Part shown: positions 9,852 to 20,899 of the stretch, piece by piece
How the letters are laid out: the number at the start of each line of letters is the position of its first letter
Position numbering within the stretch: position 1 is the stretch's first letter
DNA from: Pyropia yezoensis
Taxonomy: Eukaryota > Rhodophyta > Bangiophyceae > Bangiales > Bangiaceae
NCBI GenBank assembly: GCA_009829735.1
Contig: CM020620.1
Coordinates: 17,194,354-17,258,353 of the forward strand
Direction of reading: 5' to 3'
DNA length: 64,000 bases
Notes under the pieces: model-generated
What the model saw: the letters and a program-made list of their open reading frames with translations, nothing else
What the model was told of the DNA's origin: nothing
Database searches by the model: none
Made by a program: the position numbers and the translations under genes

Positions 9852-12527
9852 ATGGTCAAGCCCCACACGGGAGATGGCGCCGCGTTCCCGTCCCGTAACA
9901 GCGGCGGCGGCGGCGGCGGCGGCAGTGGCGGCCGCGACAAGTCCCGCGGCGGGGGCGCCGCGGGCCGTGGCAAGGCCCACGTCAAGCGCCCTAGCACGAG
10001 CCGGTATGGTATCATGACGGAGGAAGCCAGGGCTGCGAAGAAGCTCAAGTACTCCAAGAGCGGCCGCCAGGAGCTGCTGAACCGCAAGGGCGCCGCCCGG
10101 GGGGGTAAGGCCAGCGGCTATGCTCGCCCCGGCCGCCTTGATGACGACGGCGGCGGCGGCAGCGGCAGCGGCAGCGGCAGTGGCGGTGGTGGCGGCGGCT
10201 ATGGCGCCGGTCGCGCGGGCGGGAGCGGTGGCTACGTCGGCGGCCACGGTGGCGGTAACAGCGCGGTAGTCCCTCACAAGTCGGAGCGCCGGGAAGTGCT
10301 GGATGCGGCCAAGCAGCTGTGGGAGCAGCTGCGGCTGGCGTCGACGCGCAGCGGCTCTCGCCGCGACGCGGCGGCTATTGCCAAGGAGCGCGCCACCGCG
10401 TCTGCGCTCGTCACCAAGCTCCTCGGGATGCTTGCTGGACGGCTGCAGGAGTTCTCGCTTCGCCATGATGGCAGCCGCATTATTCAATGGCTGCTAAAGA
10501 GGGGCACCAAGGCGCAGCGGGGGGCTGTTGCGGCCGAGCTCCTCGCACCCCCATCGGCCGCTGCCCTCTCGGTTGCGTCGGGCCGGCTGGCCATGGCCGC
10601 GGGCCGCGGTGGCGGCGGCGGCGGCGGCGGCGCGGGCGGGTCGTTTGCGGCGCTCCCTTTTGTCCACACCCTCCTCAATGACCGGTACGGCACCCATCTG
10701 GTTGTGCAGCTGCTGCGGTACGGAGACAACGCGGCCCGTAGGACTGTGGGCGAGGCGGTGCGGGGACACGTCTCGCCGCGGCTGCGCAACCCCTACGCTG
10801 CCTCGGCCATTGACTTTGGCTTTCAGGTAGTTTGGCCGGCGTCTCTCAAGCGGGGTCTCGTCCTGGAGCTACTGTTTGCCAAACAGTTGCGGCTCCTGGA
10901 CGCGGCGACCAAAGCGGCGGCGGCGGCGGCCAAGCGGGGGGCGGGCGCAGCTGCCGTGACGGCCGACGCCGTGCCTGTGGAGCAAGGCGCGGCGAATGCC
11001 GAGGCGGCAGCCCGTGAGAACAAAAAGGGGGCGAAAAAGGGCCGCAAGCATCTCATGGACATTGCTGCTGACGGCGGCACCACTGCCACTGCCCCCTCTG
11101 CCGGAGCGCTCGACTCGTTTTCCGATGCGCTGGCGCTGGTGGACCCCGTCTTTCAGGCGGCTGTCGTGACGTCAGCGGCCGAGACGCTCACGTCTATGGC
11201 GGAGAAGCCCGAGATGCTTAAGCGGGCCCTCGTTCACGCCGCCATTGCCGAGTGGTTTGCCACGGCCATGCCCGTCCCGGCCTACTCGGCGGCCGTCACC
11301 GATGTGGCAACGACTCTGGCGCCCCACCTTGTGGAGCTGGCGTTCACCCGTCCTGGCGCGACGGCGGCCGTGCATATCGTGCGGCTGCTCGACGCACGTG
11401 GCCGCAAGCGCGTCCTGCGGGCCATCAAACCCCACATTTCCGACCTGGCCGGTGATGACTGTGGACATGTTGTACTGCTCGCTATCTACGCGGCGGTGGA
11501 TGACACCAAGCTGGTGGCGAAGGCCGTTACTGCCGGGCTGCTAACGCCTCTCCCGGGGGGGGACGCGCCGCCCGTGTCGCGCGCCAAGGCTGCGGCGGCC
11601 GCGGCTACTGAGGCGGCCGACCGGGACATGGACGTCGGGGCGGATGATGAGGGGGAGGCCGCCATGGACACATCTGCCCCTGATGCTGAAGGTAATGTCG
11701 CCGGGGCGGGCGATGACAAGGACCTCGATGACGGCGACGGCGATGACGGTGATGACGGCGCAGCCGACGGCGGACCTCGCGCGGCACGCGAGCAGGCCGC
11801 GCTCCTGGCGTTGATACGCTCCAAGTTCCCCCGACTCGTACTGTTGCACCTGCTCTTCCCCGCCGACACCCGGTACTTCCACCCGTCCATTTACGGCCCC
11901 ATCTGGTCGGACACGCCTGCCCACTTTGGGGCGCCATCCCGCAAGGATCCCGCCGCTCGTCGGCGGGAGGTCCTCGCTCCGTTCCTTGCCCCATTGTCCG
12001 CCGTCATGCGGCGCTACGCTGGGACGCTCCTCGCGGACGGGGGGTCGGCGCCAGTTGTGCTCGGTGCGGCCGCCCTCGACACCACCAGGGCGGTGACGCT
12101 TGACGCGGTGGGCGCCGCGCTCGCCGCCCCCGACGTTTCCAACGATGGCGCGTGTGGCGACGGCGCCGCCGACGGGCTGGGCGCGTGCCTCGCATCGCGG
12201 CCGGCGCGGCGGTGCCTGCGGGCGCTGCTGACGCTGGCCGGCCCCGAGGGGGTGAACGCGGTGGTGGCCGCCATGGGCGTCGGCGGCGCCGCGCGCGTGG
12301 CCGCCGCCGCCCGCCCCGCGGACCCGCCCGTGGTGGGGGGGGTGGCGTTTGTGGTTGCGGTGCTGGAGCGGGGGCGTGGTGGTGGCGACGCTGTCCTTGC
12401 TGTCGCCCGGGCGGTCGTGGCGTTGAAAAAGGAGCTGCTGAAGGGGGGGGGGGGGGACGACGTTGAGGCGCGGGCGGCGCTGCTGGCAACGGCCAAGGAT
12501 ATTCTCAAGGCACACAGAGCCATGTGA
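9852..12527 (+). CDS. PUM3: PUM3/Puf6-type pumilio-repeat ribosome biogenesis protein
   Basis: Predicted 891-residue nucleolar RNA-binding protein; yeast Puf6 and human PUM3 act in 60S subunit and rRNA maturation. The start is ATG 9852. The N-terminus is basic and Gly-rich (residues 1-140). PUF-like repeats follow, with LRHDGSRIIQWLLKRG (about 200-215) and DRYGTHLVVQLLRYG (about 277-291), then NPYAASAIDFGFQVVW. An acidic Asp/Gly block lies near residues 620-640. The C-terminal CPL domain typical of this family is marked by FHPSIYGPIWSDTP (about 674-687). Ala/Gly insertions make it longer than the roughly 650-residue family norm. It is a single exon ending in TGA. Confidence 0.88.
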   Translation: MVKPHTGDGAAFPSRNSGGGGGGGSGGRDKSRGGGAAGRGKAHVKRPSTSRYGIMTEEARAAKKLKYSKSGRQELLNRKGAARGGKASGYARPGRLDDDGGGGSGSGSGSGGGGGGYGAGRAGGSGGYVGGHGGGNSAVVPHKSERREVLDAAKQLWEQLRLASTRSGSRRDAAAIAKERATASALVTKLLGMLAGRLQEFSLRHDGSRIIQWLLKRGTKAQRGAVAAELLAPPSAAALSVASGRLAMAAGRGGGGGGGGAGGSFAALPFVHTLLNDRYGTHLVVQLLRYGDNAARRTVGEAVRGHVSPRLRNPYAASAIDFGFQVVWPASLKRGLVLELLFAKQLRLLDAATKAAAAAAKRGAGAAAVTADAVPVEQGAANAEAAARENKKGAKKGRKHLMDIAADGGTTATAPSAGALDSFSDALALVDPVFQAAVVTSAAETLTSMAEKPEMLKRALVHAAIAEWFATAMPVPAYSAAVTDVATTLAPHLVELAFTRPGATAAVHIVRLLDARGRKRVLRAIKPHISDLAGDDCGHVVLLAIYAAVDDTKLVAKAVTAGLLTPLPGGDAPPVSRAKAAAAAATEAADRDMDVGADDEGEAAMDTSAPDAEGNVAGAGDDKDLDDGDGDDGDDGAADGGPRAAREQAALLALIRSKFPRLVLLHLLFPADTRYFHPSIYGPIWSDTPAHFGAPSRKDPAARRREVLAPFLAPLSAVMRRYAGTLLADGGSAPVVLGAAALDTTRAVTLDAVGAALAAPDVSNDGACGDGAADGLGACLASRPARRCLRALLTLAGPEGVNAVVAAMGVGGAARVAAAARPADPPVVGGVAFVVAVLERGRGGGDAVLAVARAVVALKKELLKGGGGDDVEARAALLATAKDILKAHRAM

Positions 12528-14960
12528 CGGGTCAGGCCGAAGTGGGGTGCGGGTGGAGGGGGGGGGGGGGTAGGGTGTGCGCGGCGGGGGGTTCTGTGTG
12601 CGTGGCGAGGGAGGTGTGCTCCTGTGTCGCCCTCTATTTAGGGGGAGGATGAAAAGGTGGAGATGAAAGATACACCCGCCGCCGTCGCCGCTGCGCGGCC
12701 GCCACCGCCACCAGGGGCCTCGACCGCCGCGGCGCGGCAAGCGGCACGCGTCGTCGTTGCAGAGGGCGGGTGGTCGCGGGCGCACGCGGTGGGGGCTGGG
12801 ACTCCCCCGACCGCCGCCCCCCACGCGCGGGGACCGCTCAGGAATTTGGGGAGGGGCGGGGGGGCTCACCGCCGCTGGTATCTCCGGTGGTCAGCGCCCG
12901 CGGCGGCGCGCGCGCGGGGGCACCGCCGCTGGCAGCGGTAGCGGCGAGCCGCCGCCCACCGGCCGGCGCCAGCGTCCCCCGACTGGGTCCAGCCGCCCGC
13001 CTCGGCGGCCGCCGCCACCGCCGGCAGCCCCGCCGAGCGGGGGGGGGGGGGAGGTGCTCGGCTGGGGCGGGTGTGGACAAAGATGGGCTGGCGCCGTTGT
13101 GTGTAGCGGGGAGGGGGGGGAAGGGGGGGGGGGTGCTCTGGAGGGTTGGGGTGGGCGCGCGGCCGCCAGCCGCTCCACGCTCTCCGCCCCCACCGTCGGC
13201 GGCGGCTGCGCGCCGCGCCGGGTGGTAGGGGTGCCGCACGGGTCGGTGCTGCCCGTGGGCGACCTGGTGGTGGGGGTGGTGGTGGCGCCACCCGACACCC
13301 GCGCCCCGTGCCCACCACCGCCGTTGCCCGCCATTGCTGCCGACGCTGCCACCACCGGCACCGCTGCGGCCGATGCGGCGGCCGCCGCTGCGGCCGATGC
13401 GGCGGCCGCCGCTGCGGCCGCTGCGGCGACGGTTTGGGAGGCGGGGGGGGGGGTGTGCGCCGACCTTTTCTCGCGTGCCCTGTGTGGGGTGGAGGTCGGT
13501 TCGTTCGCGGTGACGAGGACGGGGAATGGGGGGGGGGGGGGGGGTACGGGAAGACGACCGCCTCTGTCTGGTGGGGGACGGCGACGGCGGCAGCAGCAGC
13601 GGTCTGAGCCGGTACCGAGAGACCATGGGGGCACCCCTGCGGGGGGAGGATGACAAGGTCGACCGCGTCGGGTGCGTCTTGCGACGGAGGGGGGACCGCG
13701 GCGGGCGGGGGGGGGAGTTGGGCAGGCCCCCCAGCTGCAGACGGTGGGGGGGGAGCGGAGGGGGGCCTGTGGGTGCTGCCGGCCGCCAGTGACCACGGCG
13801 GCCGGCCGCTGCGGCGATGGCCGCCGCGGCGCCGATCCCGGCAATGTGTTGTTTACAGCTTGCGGGCGGATGGGACGGTGACGACGATGGCGGTCTCTTT
13901 TTTGGAGGGCAGAGGGCGTCGTGTGGATGGGGGGCGGGGACACTGCGGGCGGCGGCGACGGCTGTTGGAGCACGGGGGAGGGGCGGCAGCGGCGTTCGCG
14001 GCAGCAGCGGCTGTGGTGGTGGCGGGCGGTGAGGGTTGGAGGGGTGGGCCTGTGGAGACCTATTTTGGGGGGGGGGGCGTGGGGGAGAGGGGGGGGTGCG
14101 CCTGAGCGTGGTGGGGGCCCCTTGCCCGCGCAGCGGGGTCGGTCGGGGCGGCAGCGTTTTATTTTTGCTAGGGGAGGGGGGCGGCCCTTTTCTTGGCTGC
14201 GGTCGGCGACCGTGCGTGGGCGTCGGGGGACGGCGGCTGCGCCGTCTGTAGCGTCGGTAGCGTCAGTAGCTGCAGCTGGGTGGCGGGCCGCCGTGGGGGA
14301 GCCGCGGGAGCCACGGCGCACGAGGAGGACAAGAACAACAACAAAGGCACAGCCGTTGATACGCCTGGCTCTGTCCGCACCCCCTCGCGGCGCACCCCTC
14401 CTGCGGCCCCGCTTCCTGCTTGACGTCTCCAACGCTGCAGCCGCCCCTCAGCCGCGGCAGCGACGGAAACAGCGTCGGGATGATCTCCGTAGGAGGGGGG
14501 AAGGGGGGAGAGGCTGGCCCTGGCTGGCCTTATCCCCCCCGACGTCCCCCCACTCCTTCCCCCCCAACCTCCTTCCCCGCCAACCTTCATCCCCCCCAAC
14601 CTCCATCCCGCCCGACCTCATCCCCCCCCTCCCCACGCCCCCCCCCTTCCCCCCCCTACTTCACAGCAGCGTGGCCCATGGCTGCCGCGATCTCTGCCTC
14701 CCTCCGCCGGGGGTTGTGCTGGTGCACAAAAGGTGGGAGGAGCAGGGGTCCAGCGGAGACCGCCGCTGCCGACGAGGTGGCGGCTGCCGAGCCTGCCGAT
14801 GGGGGCCAGGCGGGCAGCCGCCCGCGGTGGCGGCGGCGGCGGTGGTGGTGGCAGCGGTGGCTGCGGCGGCCACGGCCAGCTGGCCGGCCGCGCCGCTCTG
14901 TGGCTTTTCTCCCCAGCCGCAAGTCGCAGCTCATCCTCGCCCCGTCCGAGGGCCGCGCCT
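12528..14960 (+). other. Low-complexity GC-rich region, possible unresolved split gene
   Basis: About 2.4 kb with many poly-G runs (for example 16 G near 13525-13545) and Ala/Gly/Pro/Arg-rich frames on both strands. On the plus strand a few stretches look more protein-like (for example around 13215-13285, 13430-13520 and 13850-13910) but they lie in different frames separated by poly-G runs. A long C-rich tract ending in ...TTCACAG at 14661 resembles the 3' ends of the two introns in the subtilase gene. This suggests a spliced gene on plus whose frame is broken by homopolymer errors or introns. I cannot assign a family. Confidence 0.25.
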
Positions 14961-16773
14961 GTGCGTCATACGTATGTGGAGTACATGTACTGTACATAGG
15001 TACTGTACATATTTATGTAGAAACATCATCACAATGTGATGGTGAAGCACACAGGGGATCGCCCTCGCCTCGCCCGGGCGGCGCGCGCCGCCCTCGCGCG
15101 GGGCGCGCCCCCGCCCGCCGCCACGGGTCGTGTCCCCTACCTCTGACGACAGCTACGCAACGGGGCTGGGGTGTGGGCTCGTCTTGATGGGGCTTGGGTT
15201 GGTGGACACCCGGGGGCAGGTAAAGTACACCCTTCGCAGCACTGCTTATCCCCTGGCAAGATACAAGCCCGATTTTGGCCAGATCTCTTGCTTCGTTGTG
15301 CAAATTCTTGCCCTGCTCGAGCACGAAAATGATCAGCTCGAGAACGATTTTGCTTTTCTGATCGAGGGGCTGGGCTGAGGCCAAAGAATCTCCCCCAGGA
15401 TGACCGACACGACGGCCGATGTCGGTGTTCTGTCAACCAATGACAACAGCGGTGGCGCTGCCGTTTGCTGGATAGAGCGTTCCATTGGTCAGAATTGACG
15501 CCGTAGATGTCGAGCAAGGTGGAGAGATTTTTCCAAGCAGACCCTTGAAAGCTGTCGTCGCGCAGGTTTTTGCTTAACCAGTGCGAGAGATTGCGCGGTT
15601 TTTAAACGCGATTGTATAAAAATTGCACCCAGGTGCAGCGATGGTCGGTCGCTTCTTTGGGCTTCACGAGAGTGCTCTCCTGCCTCGTGCGCTTCCGTTC
15701 ATACCAAGGGAGGTGGTGACCACCAATCGCCCGAGCTGTTGTAGGCAGAAAGCAAGAAGAGAGGGGAAATGCGGTGTCTATGATGCCTTGAGGGGGGGTC
15801 AATGCAGGTTTTATGCAGGTTTTTGCTCGAGAATTTCCCAAAAAAGCAAGAAAAGTTTGACAGGCGATAAGCTGTGCTGCGCTTGCATCCGGATATCCCC
15901 GCACCTATCCGATACTGTACAGTATCCGATAGAGGGGCGGCACGCAAGGGGCAACGGTGCCCCACCACGTGGGGGGGCCCGCACCGTCCCTCGCGTCAAC
16001 CACACAAACGCGATGGGGCCCCCCCCGAAAGGCACGGCGGTGGCGTAGGCCGCGCCCCAACCCTCGATGGCAGTACTGAACCTACCGGCGGGCTCGTAGC
16101 AGTGTCATGCCGGTCGGCGCGTCACGCGGGGCAAGCAGCGGCGCCGAGGAATCAGGGGCGGCGGGCCCCAACCAGACGATGACGATGCGGCTGCCGAGTG
16201 GAGCGGACTTGGGCGGGGGCGGTCGTTGAGGATCAGGGAGGCCCTCGGCCGTCGTCCTTCAGGCGCGCATCATGCATGGACATCCATGCCCATGGAGGAT
16301 CGTATCCTACATACGTATGACTATGCATGTACTGTACACACATACATACACAGTGCCCCTTCCCCCGCCACTGCTACCCCCTCCAACGCTTTGCTTTTCT
16401 TTTTCAGCTGCCGCTTGCTCGGCGCAGGGGGGGCTGGTTGCGTACCGCGCGTGCGCGCCGCTGGTCCGCGGCCGTCGCCCGCCCCCCATTGTGTGTGCAG
16501 CCACGCCCTGGAGGGTCCACCTGGCGCGCCCCCGTCGCCGGGCTCAGGCACGTTGGGGACGGAAGGAAGAGCGGCTGCCAGGGGGGACGGCGTGGTGGTG
16601 GTCCGCCTGCGGCAGTCCTGGAGTACATTTAAAGTCTGCCGCGGCCGTAGCGCACCAGCCGTGGGCGATTGGCAAGTCCCCTCGCCTCCCGTCAGTCGTT
16701 GGCGCAGGTCGGGCGGTGTGCCCTCCACCCTCCCCCACCTTCCCCCTCCCACCGCCCCCCCCCCCCCGCCGGC
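14961..16773. other. Intergenic region upstream of subtilase gene
   Basis: About 1.8 kb, partly lower in GC (15180-15900), with no supported coding region. It holds a pair of inverted 20-mers (14965-14984 and 16302-16321) and a perfect palindrome at 15911-15926. A possible TATA-like ATTTAAA lies near 16625, about 150 bases before the subtilase ATG. Confidence 0.45.
15911..15926. repeat. Perfect 16-base palindrome
   Basis: GATACTGTACAGTATC is its own reverse complement and is flanked by TCC/CGAT sequence on either side. It could be a protein-binding site or the remains of a small inverted element. No function is assigned. Confidence 0.6.
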
Positions 16774-18910
16774 ATGGTCTGCACGCCCACCGCCCTGGTA
16801 GCGGCCGCCATCGCGGCCGCCGCGGTGGCCACGGCCGTCGCGGCCGCGGCGGTCCCCCCCGCCACCGGCGCGGTGGACGAGGGCCTCTCCCCCGCCGGCA
16901 AGGTGCTCACCCTCACCCCCGACTGTGATGGCGCCTGCCAGTCCCGGGTGGCCGCCGCCCTCGACGCCCGGGGGTGTACGGACGTGTCGGTGCTGCCGAC
17001 GCTCCGCCTGGCAACGGCGGTGTGTGGGGGCGCCGCCGCGGCGGCGGCGGCGGCGGCGGGCGGCGGCGGGCGGGTGGACGCTGCTGACGCCGAGACGGCG
17101 GCGCTCCGCACCCTGCCGGGGGTGATGGCGGCAGAGGCGGACACGCTGGTGGAGGGGGAGGAGCCGGTGATGGAGGATGGAGCCGACGCAGAGGTGCCGC
17201 TGCGCCTGCCCAACGGGGAGCACTACTTTTGGGGCTTGGACCGGTACGTGCGGCGGGGGTGCCGCGACGGTAGGGGGACGCAGCTTGCGTGTGGGTGCGC
17301 AGCGGAAGCCATGAGGGCCGAGTGCCATTCAGGGTGCACGCACGAGCGGCGGGAGAGGTGGGGCGGCTGCCCCGTCAACGGTGCTCACGGGGCGACACGC
17401 CGGCGCTGACATCCGTTCCCCCCATCCACTCTTTGTTTGTTATCCCTCCTCTCTCCTCCCCCCCCCCCCCCAACTCCCCTTCCCCGCTCCCTGCTGGTGA
17501 CCGCTGTCCCCACTGTCCTCCCCTCGCTGTGCTTCCTCCCCCAAACACGCAGGATCAACCAGGCGGCGCTGCCGCTCGACCAAAACAGCAGCACCGCCGG
17601 CTGCTATCCCCGCCGCGGCGCCGGCGTGACCGTCCACGTGACGGACAGCGGGTGCCAGCCCGCCCACGAGGAGTTCTCAACCGGTCAGGTGACCACCCGC
17701 GCGCTGCCGGGCTCTGGGCTGGCCGCCGACGGCATCGACGACCTCGGCCACGGCTCCCACGTGGCCGGCACCGTCGGCGGCCGGCGGACGGGCGTGGCGC
17801 CGGGCGTTGCCATCCGGTGCATCAAGGTGCTCAACCGGCGCGGCAAGGGCCACACGTCCGCGGTGGCGGCGGCGTTTGAGGAGGTGGCGGCGGCCAAGGC
17901 GGCCGACCCGGTCCGCCCCATGGTGCTCCAGGCGTCCATGAGCTGGACGGGCACCAGCCTGGACGCGGCGACCGAGCGGCTGGCCGCGGTGGGGGTGGTC
18001 CCGGTGGTGAGCGCAGGAAACACGGGGGGGGACTCGTGTGAGCGCACCCCCGCCCGGTCGCCGTACGCCATCACGGTGGCCAACAGTGACATTGACGACA
18101 CGCTGTACCGGTCGTCCAGCCGGGGGCCTTGCGTCAATATGATTGCACGTACGTGGAGGGCGTCTTCTTTCTGCGCGGGCTTCCAGGTTGGTGTGACGAG
18201 AGGAGGGGGAAGGTGGTGGTGGGGGGTGGGCCTCCCCCACCCCGTCCGCGCGCGCGCTTCCGGCGCTTGCGGCCGCCGACCGTTGCCCGCGCGCCGGGCT
18301 GCCGGCACAGCGACTGACCGGTGTTTCGAACCTTGGCGCCCTCCCTCCCCCCCTCATCTCCACCACCATGTCTCCTCTCCTCCTACCGTTTGCTCCCCGC
18401 GTCCCTGCCACTCCCTCCCTGCCCCCCCCCCCCCCCCCCCTACACAACCTACCATCCACCCCCTCAGCCGGCCACAAGGTCCTCAGCGTCGACCACCGCG
18501 GGGGCCTGAAGAGCATGACTGGGACGAGTATGGCAGCACCCCACGTCTCGGGGGTGGTCGCGCTGACGCTCGCTGAACACCCCAACGGCGGCGCCCTACG
18601 TGTGGAGGAGGTCAAGGCGCTGCTCGCGGCGGGCGCGCCCGTCGTGGCGGGGTGGCCCCTCGGGTGGGCCAAGTCGGCGTGCGCGGCGGCGCCGTCGACG
18701 CCGTCGCCGTCGCCGTCGCCAGCGCCATCGCCGTCGCCGTTGCCGTCGCCGGCAGTGCCATCCCCATCGGCGCCGGCCGCGACGGCCGCCCCCGCCGCCC
18801 CCAACAACCCGTGGGGCACCCCACCGTGGCTGGTGGGCTGGCCCGCCGCGCCAGTGGCCACCGCCGCGGCGCGGTGGCCGTCGCCCCCGACGGTGGTGGG
18901 CGCCCACTAA
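16774..18910 (+). CDS. Secreted proteinase K-like subtilase (S8 family), three exons
   Basis: Exons are 16774-17243, 17553-18148 and 18468-18910, giving 502 residues. The first splice restores WGLDRINQ, the classic entry to proteinase K-type domains; the second restores NMIAPGHKVLS. The N-terminus (VAAAIAAAAVATAVAAAA) is a signal peptide, followed by an inhibitor I9-like propeptide (about 45-140). The catalytic triad is complete: D188 in VTDSG, H223 in GHGSHVAGT and S376 in GTSMAAPHVSG; the oxyanion Asn is in SAGNTG. The C-terminus beyond about 420 is a Pro/Ser linker (SPSPSP repeats) and a hydrophobic Trp/Pro-rich tail. The protein is likely secreted, cell-wall or vacuolar. Splice sites are GT..AG with C-rich 3' tracts. 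The next frames in either intron contain stops, so splicing is required. Confidence 0.87.
17244..17552 (+). other. Intron 1 of the subtilase gene
   Basis: 309 bases, beginning GTACGTG and ending ...ACACGCAG. It contains a long C-rich tract (17457-17550). It interrupts an Arg codon (CG|G) in WGLDR, and removing it restores the conserved motif. Confidence 0.85.
18149..18467 (+). other. Intron 2 of the subtilase gene
   Basis: 319 bases, beginning GTACGTGG and ending ...CACCCCCTCAG after a run of about 19 C. It interrupts a Pro codon (C|CC), and removal joins NMIA to PGHKVLS in frame. Confidence 0.82.
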
Positions 18911-19484
18911 ACCGCCAGGCGTGGACCCCGAAAATTGGCCGGGGCCGCGTCTCGTCGTGGGGGAGGGGGGGGGAGCGTCCCTTCACAGGGGACACCGACA
19001 CCCTCTTTTCTCTTTGTTGCGATGCACCGTAGTAGCGCCGACAGTGAGCTCCTGCTTGTTCTTTTTTCTCGAACAGAGCTCTGCTCCCATGTAGGTACCT
19101 GAAAAGAGAACGCGTTTTTCTTACCATGTACGCGGCTGGTCTGGGACTTGGCCTCTTGTTGGTGGCACCCGCACCCGCCCTGACCGCCGAAAAGGTAACC
19201 GGGACGTGCTGCTTGCTGAAAATAAATGACACTTTCCTCGGTTGCGCTGCGCGAGGACAACAAAGAGAAGTGAAGAGGCAGGATACAACCGGCCTCGACG
19301 AGATACACAACAAATGAAACGGCAGATGTGCAGCGTCGCAGAGCGGATTGGCAGGGAGGATGGCTGGGCAGCGGATAAGAGGTAACCGTGAGCACCGCCG
19401 CGCTAAAGCCTGCGGGGCGAAACGGCGGGCGTACCCGACGGTCGCCGTCGGCGAGGGGGGAGGAGAGGGAAAGGGGAAGGGGAA

Positions 19485-19521
<37 letters not shown>

Positions 19522-19692
19522 TCACGTCAGAGGGGGGGGGGTCCGGGATCCCGCCAAACGGTGGCCAGCCGCCGCCAGCACGGATGTGCGTCCGTGTCAT
19601 TTGGGGCCGTGTGTGGGGTCATGCAGCGGGGCCGCCGGGGAGGGGTGGCAGCACCTGCCCGTCTTCTACCAGTTGAGAGGGATGGTCGGCCC
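18911..19692. other. Region downstream of subtilase gene
   Basis: The 3' UTR and intergenic DNA. A possible hairpin lies near 19040-19085 (GAGCTC..GTTC with GAACAGAGCTC). It contains the 34-base G run. No gene is supported. Confidence 0.45.
19486..19519. repeat. G34 homopolymer
   Basis: Thirty-four consecutive G. It could fold as G-quadruplexes on the plus strand and is also a likely site of length error in assembly. Confidence 0.8.
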
Positions 19693-20891
19693 CAGGGCTG
19701 TTCAAGGGTATCTGGCCAAGGGTACTACGCATGTATCAAATCAAGGGTATAGCACGTGGTGGTGGAATGTTAACCAATGCTTTCAATGTTGACCGGGCCC
19801 GGATTGCGCACGGTGACCCCGTGGAGGCCGATCGTCTTCGACACAGCGTTCTCCTTGCTTTCTTCCACGTAGTGCAACACACGCACTATCTATGCTACAA
19901 CCATCAGCTTCTCACAGACGGCGAAGAACAGAGTCTTCACCTCGTGTACAAAAAACTGTGGCCTGCAAGCGTGTGCTTCTTGCCTTCCGCGTCTGTTTTA
20001 TGCCCAGAATTATCCTTTTTTAGGGGCTGAGAAGGTCCCCCAGTCACCCAACGATGAGAAGGGTATTTCCAATGCTTTCTCCTCCGCGTATGATTGGTGC
20101 TACGCCGGAATACTCCCATGTCATTGGCGTACAACTGGTCGACATTGCCGCTTTCACATTCAGCACCTTCTCGTGCATGCGTCTCGGCTAGAGCAACAAC
20201 ACCAAGAAAAAAAATATGCGTTGTGATGCTCACAGCGAGAGCGTTTTTATGGTGTTTTTTAACCCTCACATCGACAAGGTCGACGACGTCAGGTGACGTA
20301 TTGGTCAACATTTCGCCAGCTCGTGCTACACGATACACATGGCGGAATTCCGTACAGAGGGCATATACTCTCTTTGATGGGAAGTGGGTATCCAAGAGTA
20401 TCTGTGATACACTTTCCTAGATTCCCAAGGGTATTAAGCAATTACACAATAAAATACCAATGTGCCCACTGACCACATTAACTTGCGTAGTTACCCCAAC
20501 ATTGTACTGTTACGACCCAGAGGAGTACAAAGATCGCCGCTGTCTGTCATTATGCAAGGCTTCTGATTGGCTGTAGGCATCAGATTGCGCACTGCTCATC
20601 GGAAACGGCTGGCTCGATGCGTTCCACTGTCGTTTTTTCACGATACTCCCGTCTTCTTTGATGAAGTCAGTCGTCCTGAAGGGTATCAATACACTGGAAT
20701 GGTCCGTGCTTAGTCATACGTACGCCTAATCTGGAGCAAGGGTATATACCCTTGGGCAATACGCCGGTGTTTCCCTCCCCGCTTCGTACACTTGGCTCAG
20801 CCACGGTCCACTGTCAGCTTCATACAATCCGTGACGTGAGACCCTCCGATACGATACACATGGCGAAATCTGATACCCTTGAACAGCCCTG
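19693..20891. mobile_element. Non-autonomous hAT-superfamily DNA transposon (1199 bp)
   Basis: The ends are CAGGGCTGTTCAAGGGTATC at 19693-19712 and its exact reverse complement at 20872-20891: 20-base terminal inverted repeats starting CAGGG, as in hAT elements. The element is flanked by a perfect 8-base target duplication GTCGGCCC (19685-19692 and 20892-20899), the hAT hallmark. Inside, the motif AAGGGTA recurs in both orientations about nine times (19704, 19718, 19743, 20059, 20427, 20679, 20738, 20747 inverted, 20874 inverted), like the subterminal transposase-binding repeats of Ac-type elements. A phrase near ACGATACACATGGCG occurs twice (about 20330 and 20850). I see no intact transposase, so it would need help from an autonomous copy elsewhere. 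Confidence 0.92.
20737..20754. repeat. Perfect palindrome inside the hAT element
   Basis: CAAGGGTATATACCCTTG is its own reverse complement and brings two AAGGGTA motifs head to head. This could be a dimer binding site for the element's transposase. Confidence 0.7.
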
Positions 20892-20899
20892 GTCGGCCC

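Noticed and set aside
13430..13920. Possible SPRY domain in the 13-14 kb region
   Set aside because: Only loose resemblance in fragments of different frames; no conserved tryptophan pattern I could trust.
12891..14432. Long minus-strand Pro/Arg-rich frame (513 codons)
   Set aside because: It is the reverse of poly-G/Ala-coding DNA, has no domain, and runs against the direction of the C-rich intron-like tract.
19937..20395. Minus frame of 152 codons inside the hAT element as a transposase remnant
   Set aside because: No ATG start and no recognisable hAT dimerisation or RNase H-fold motif.
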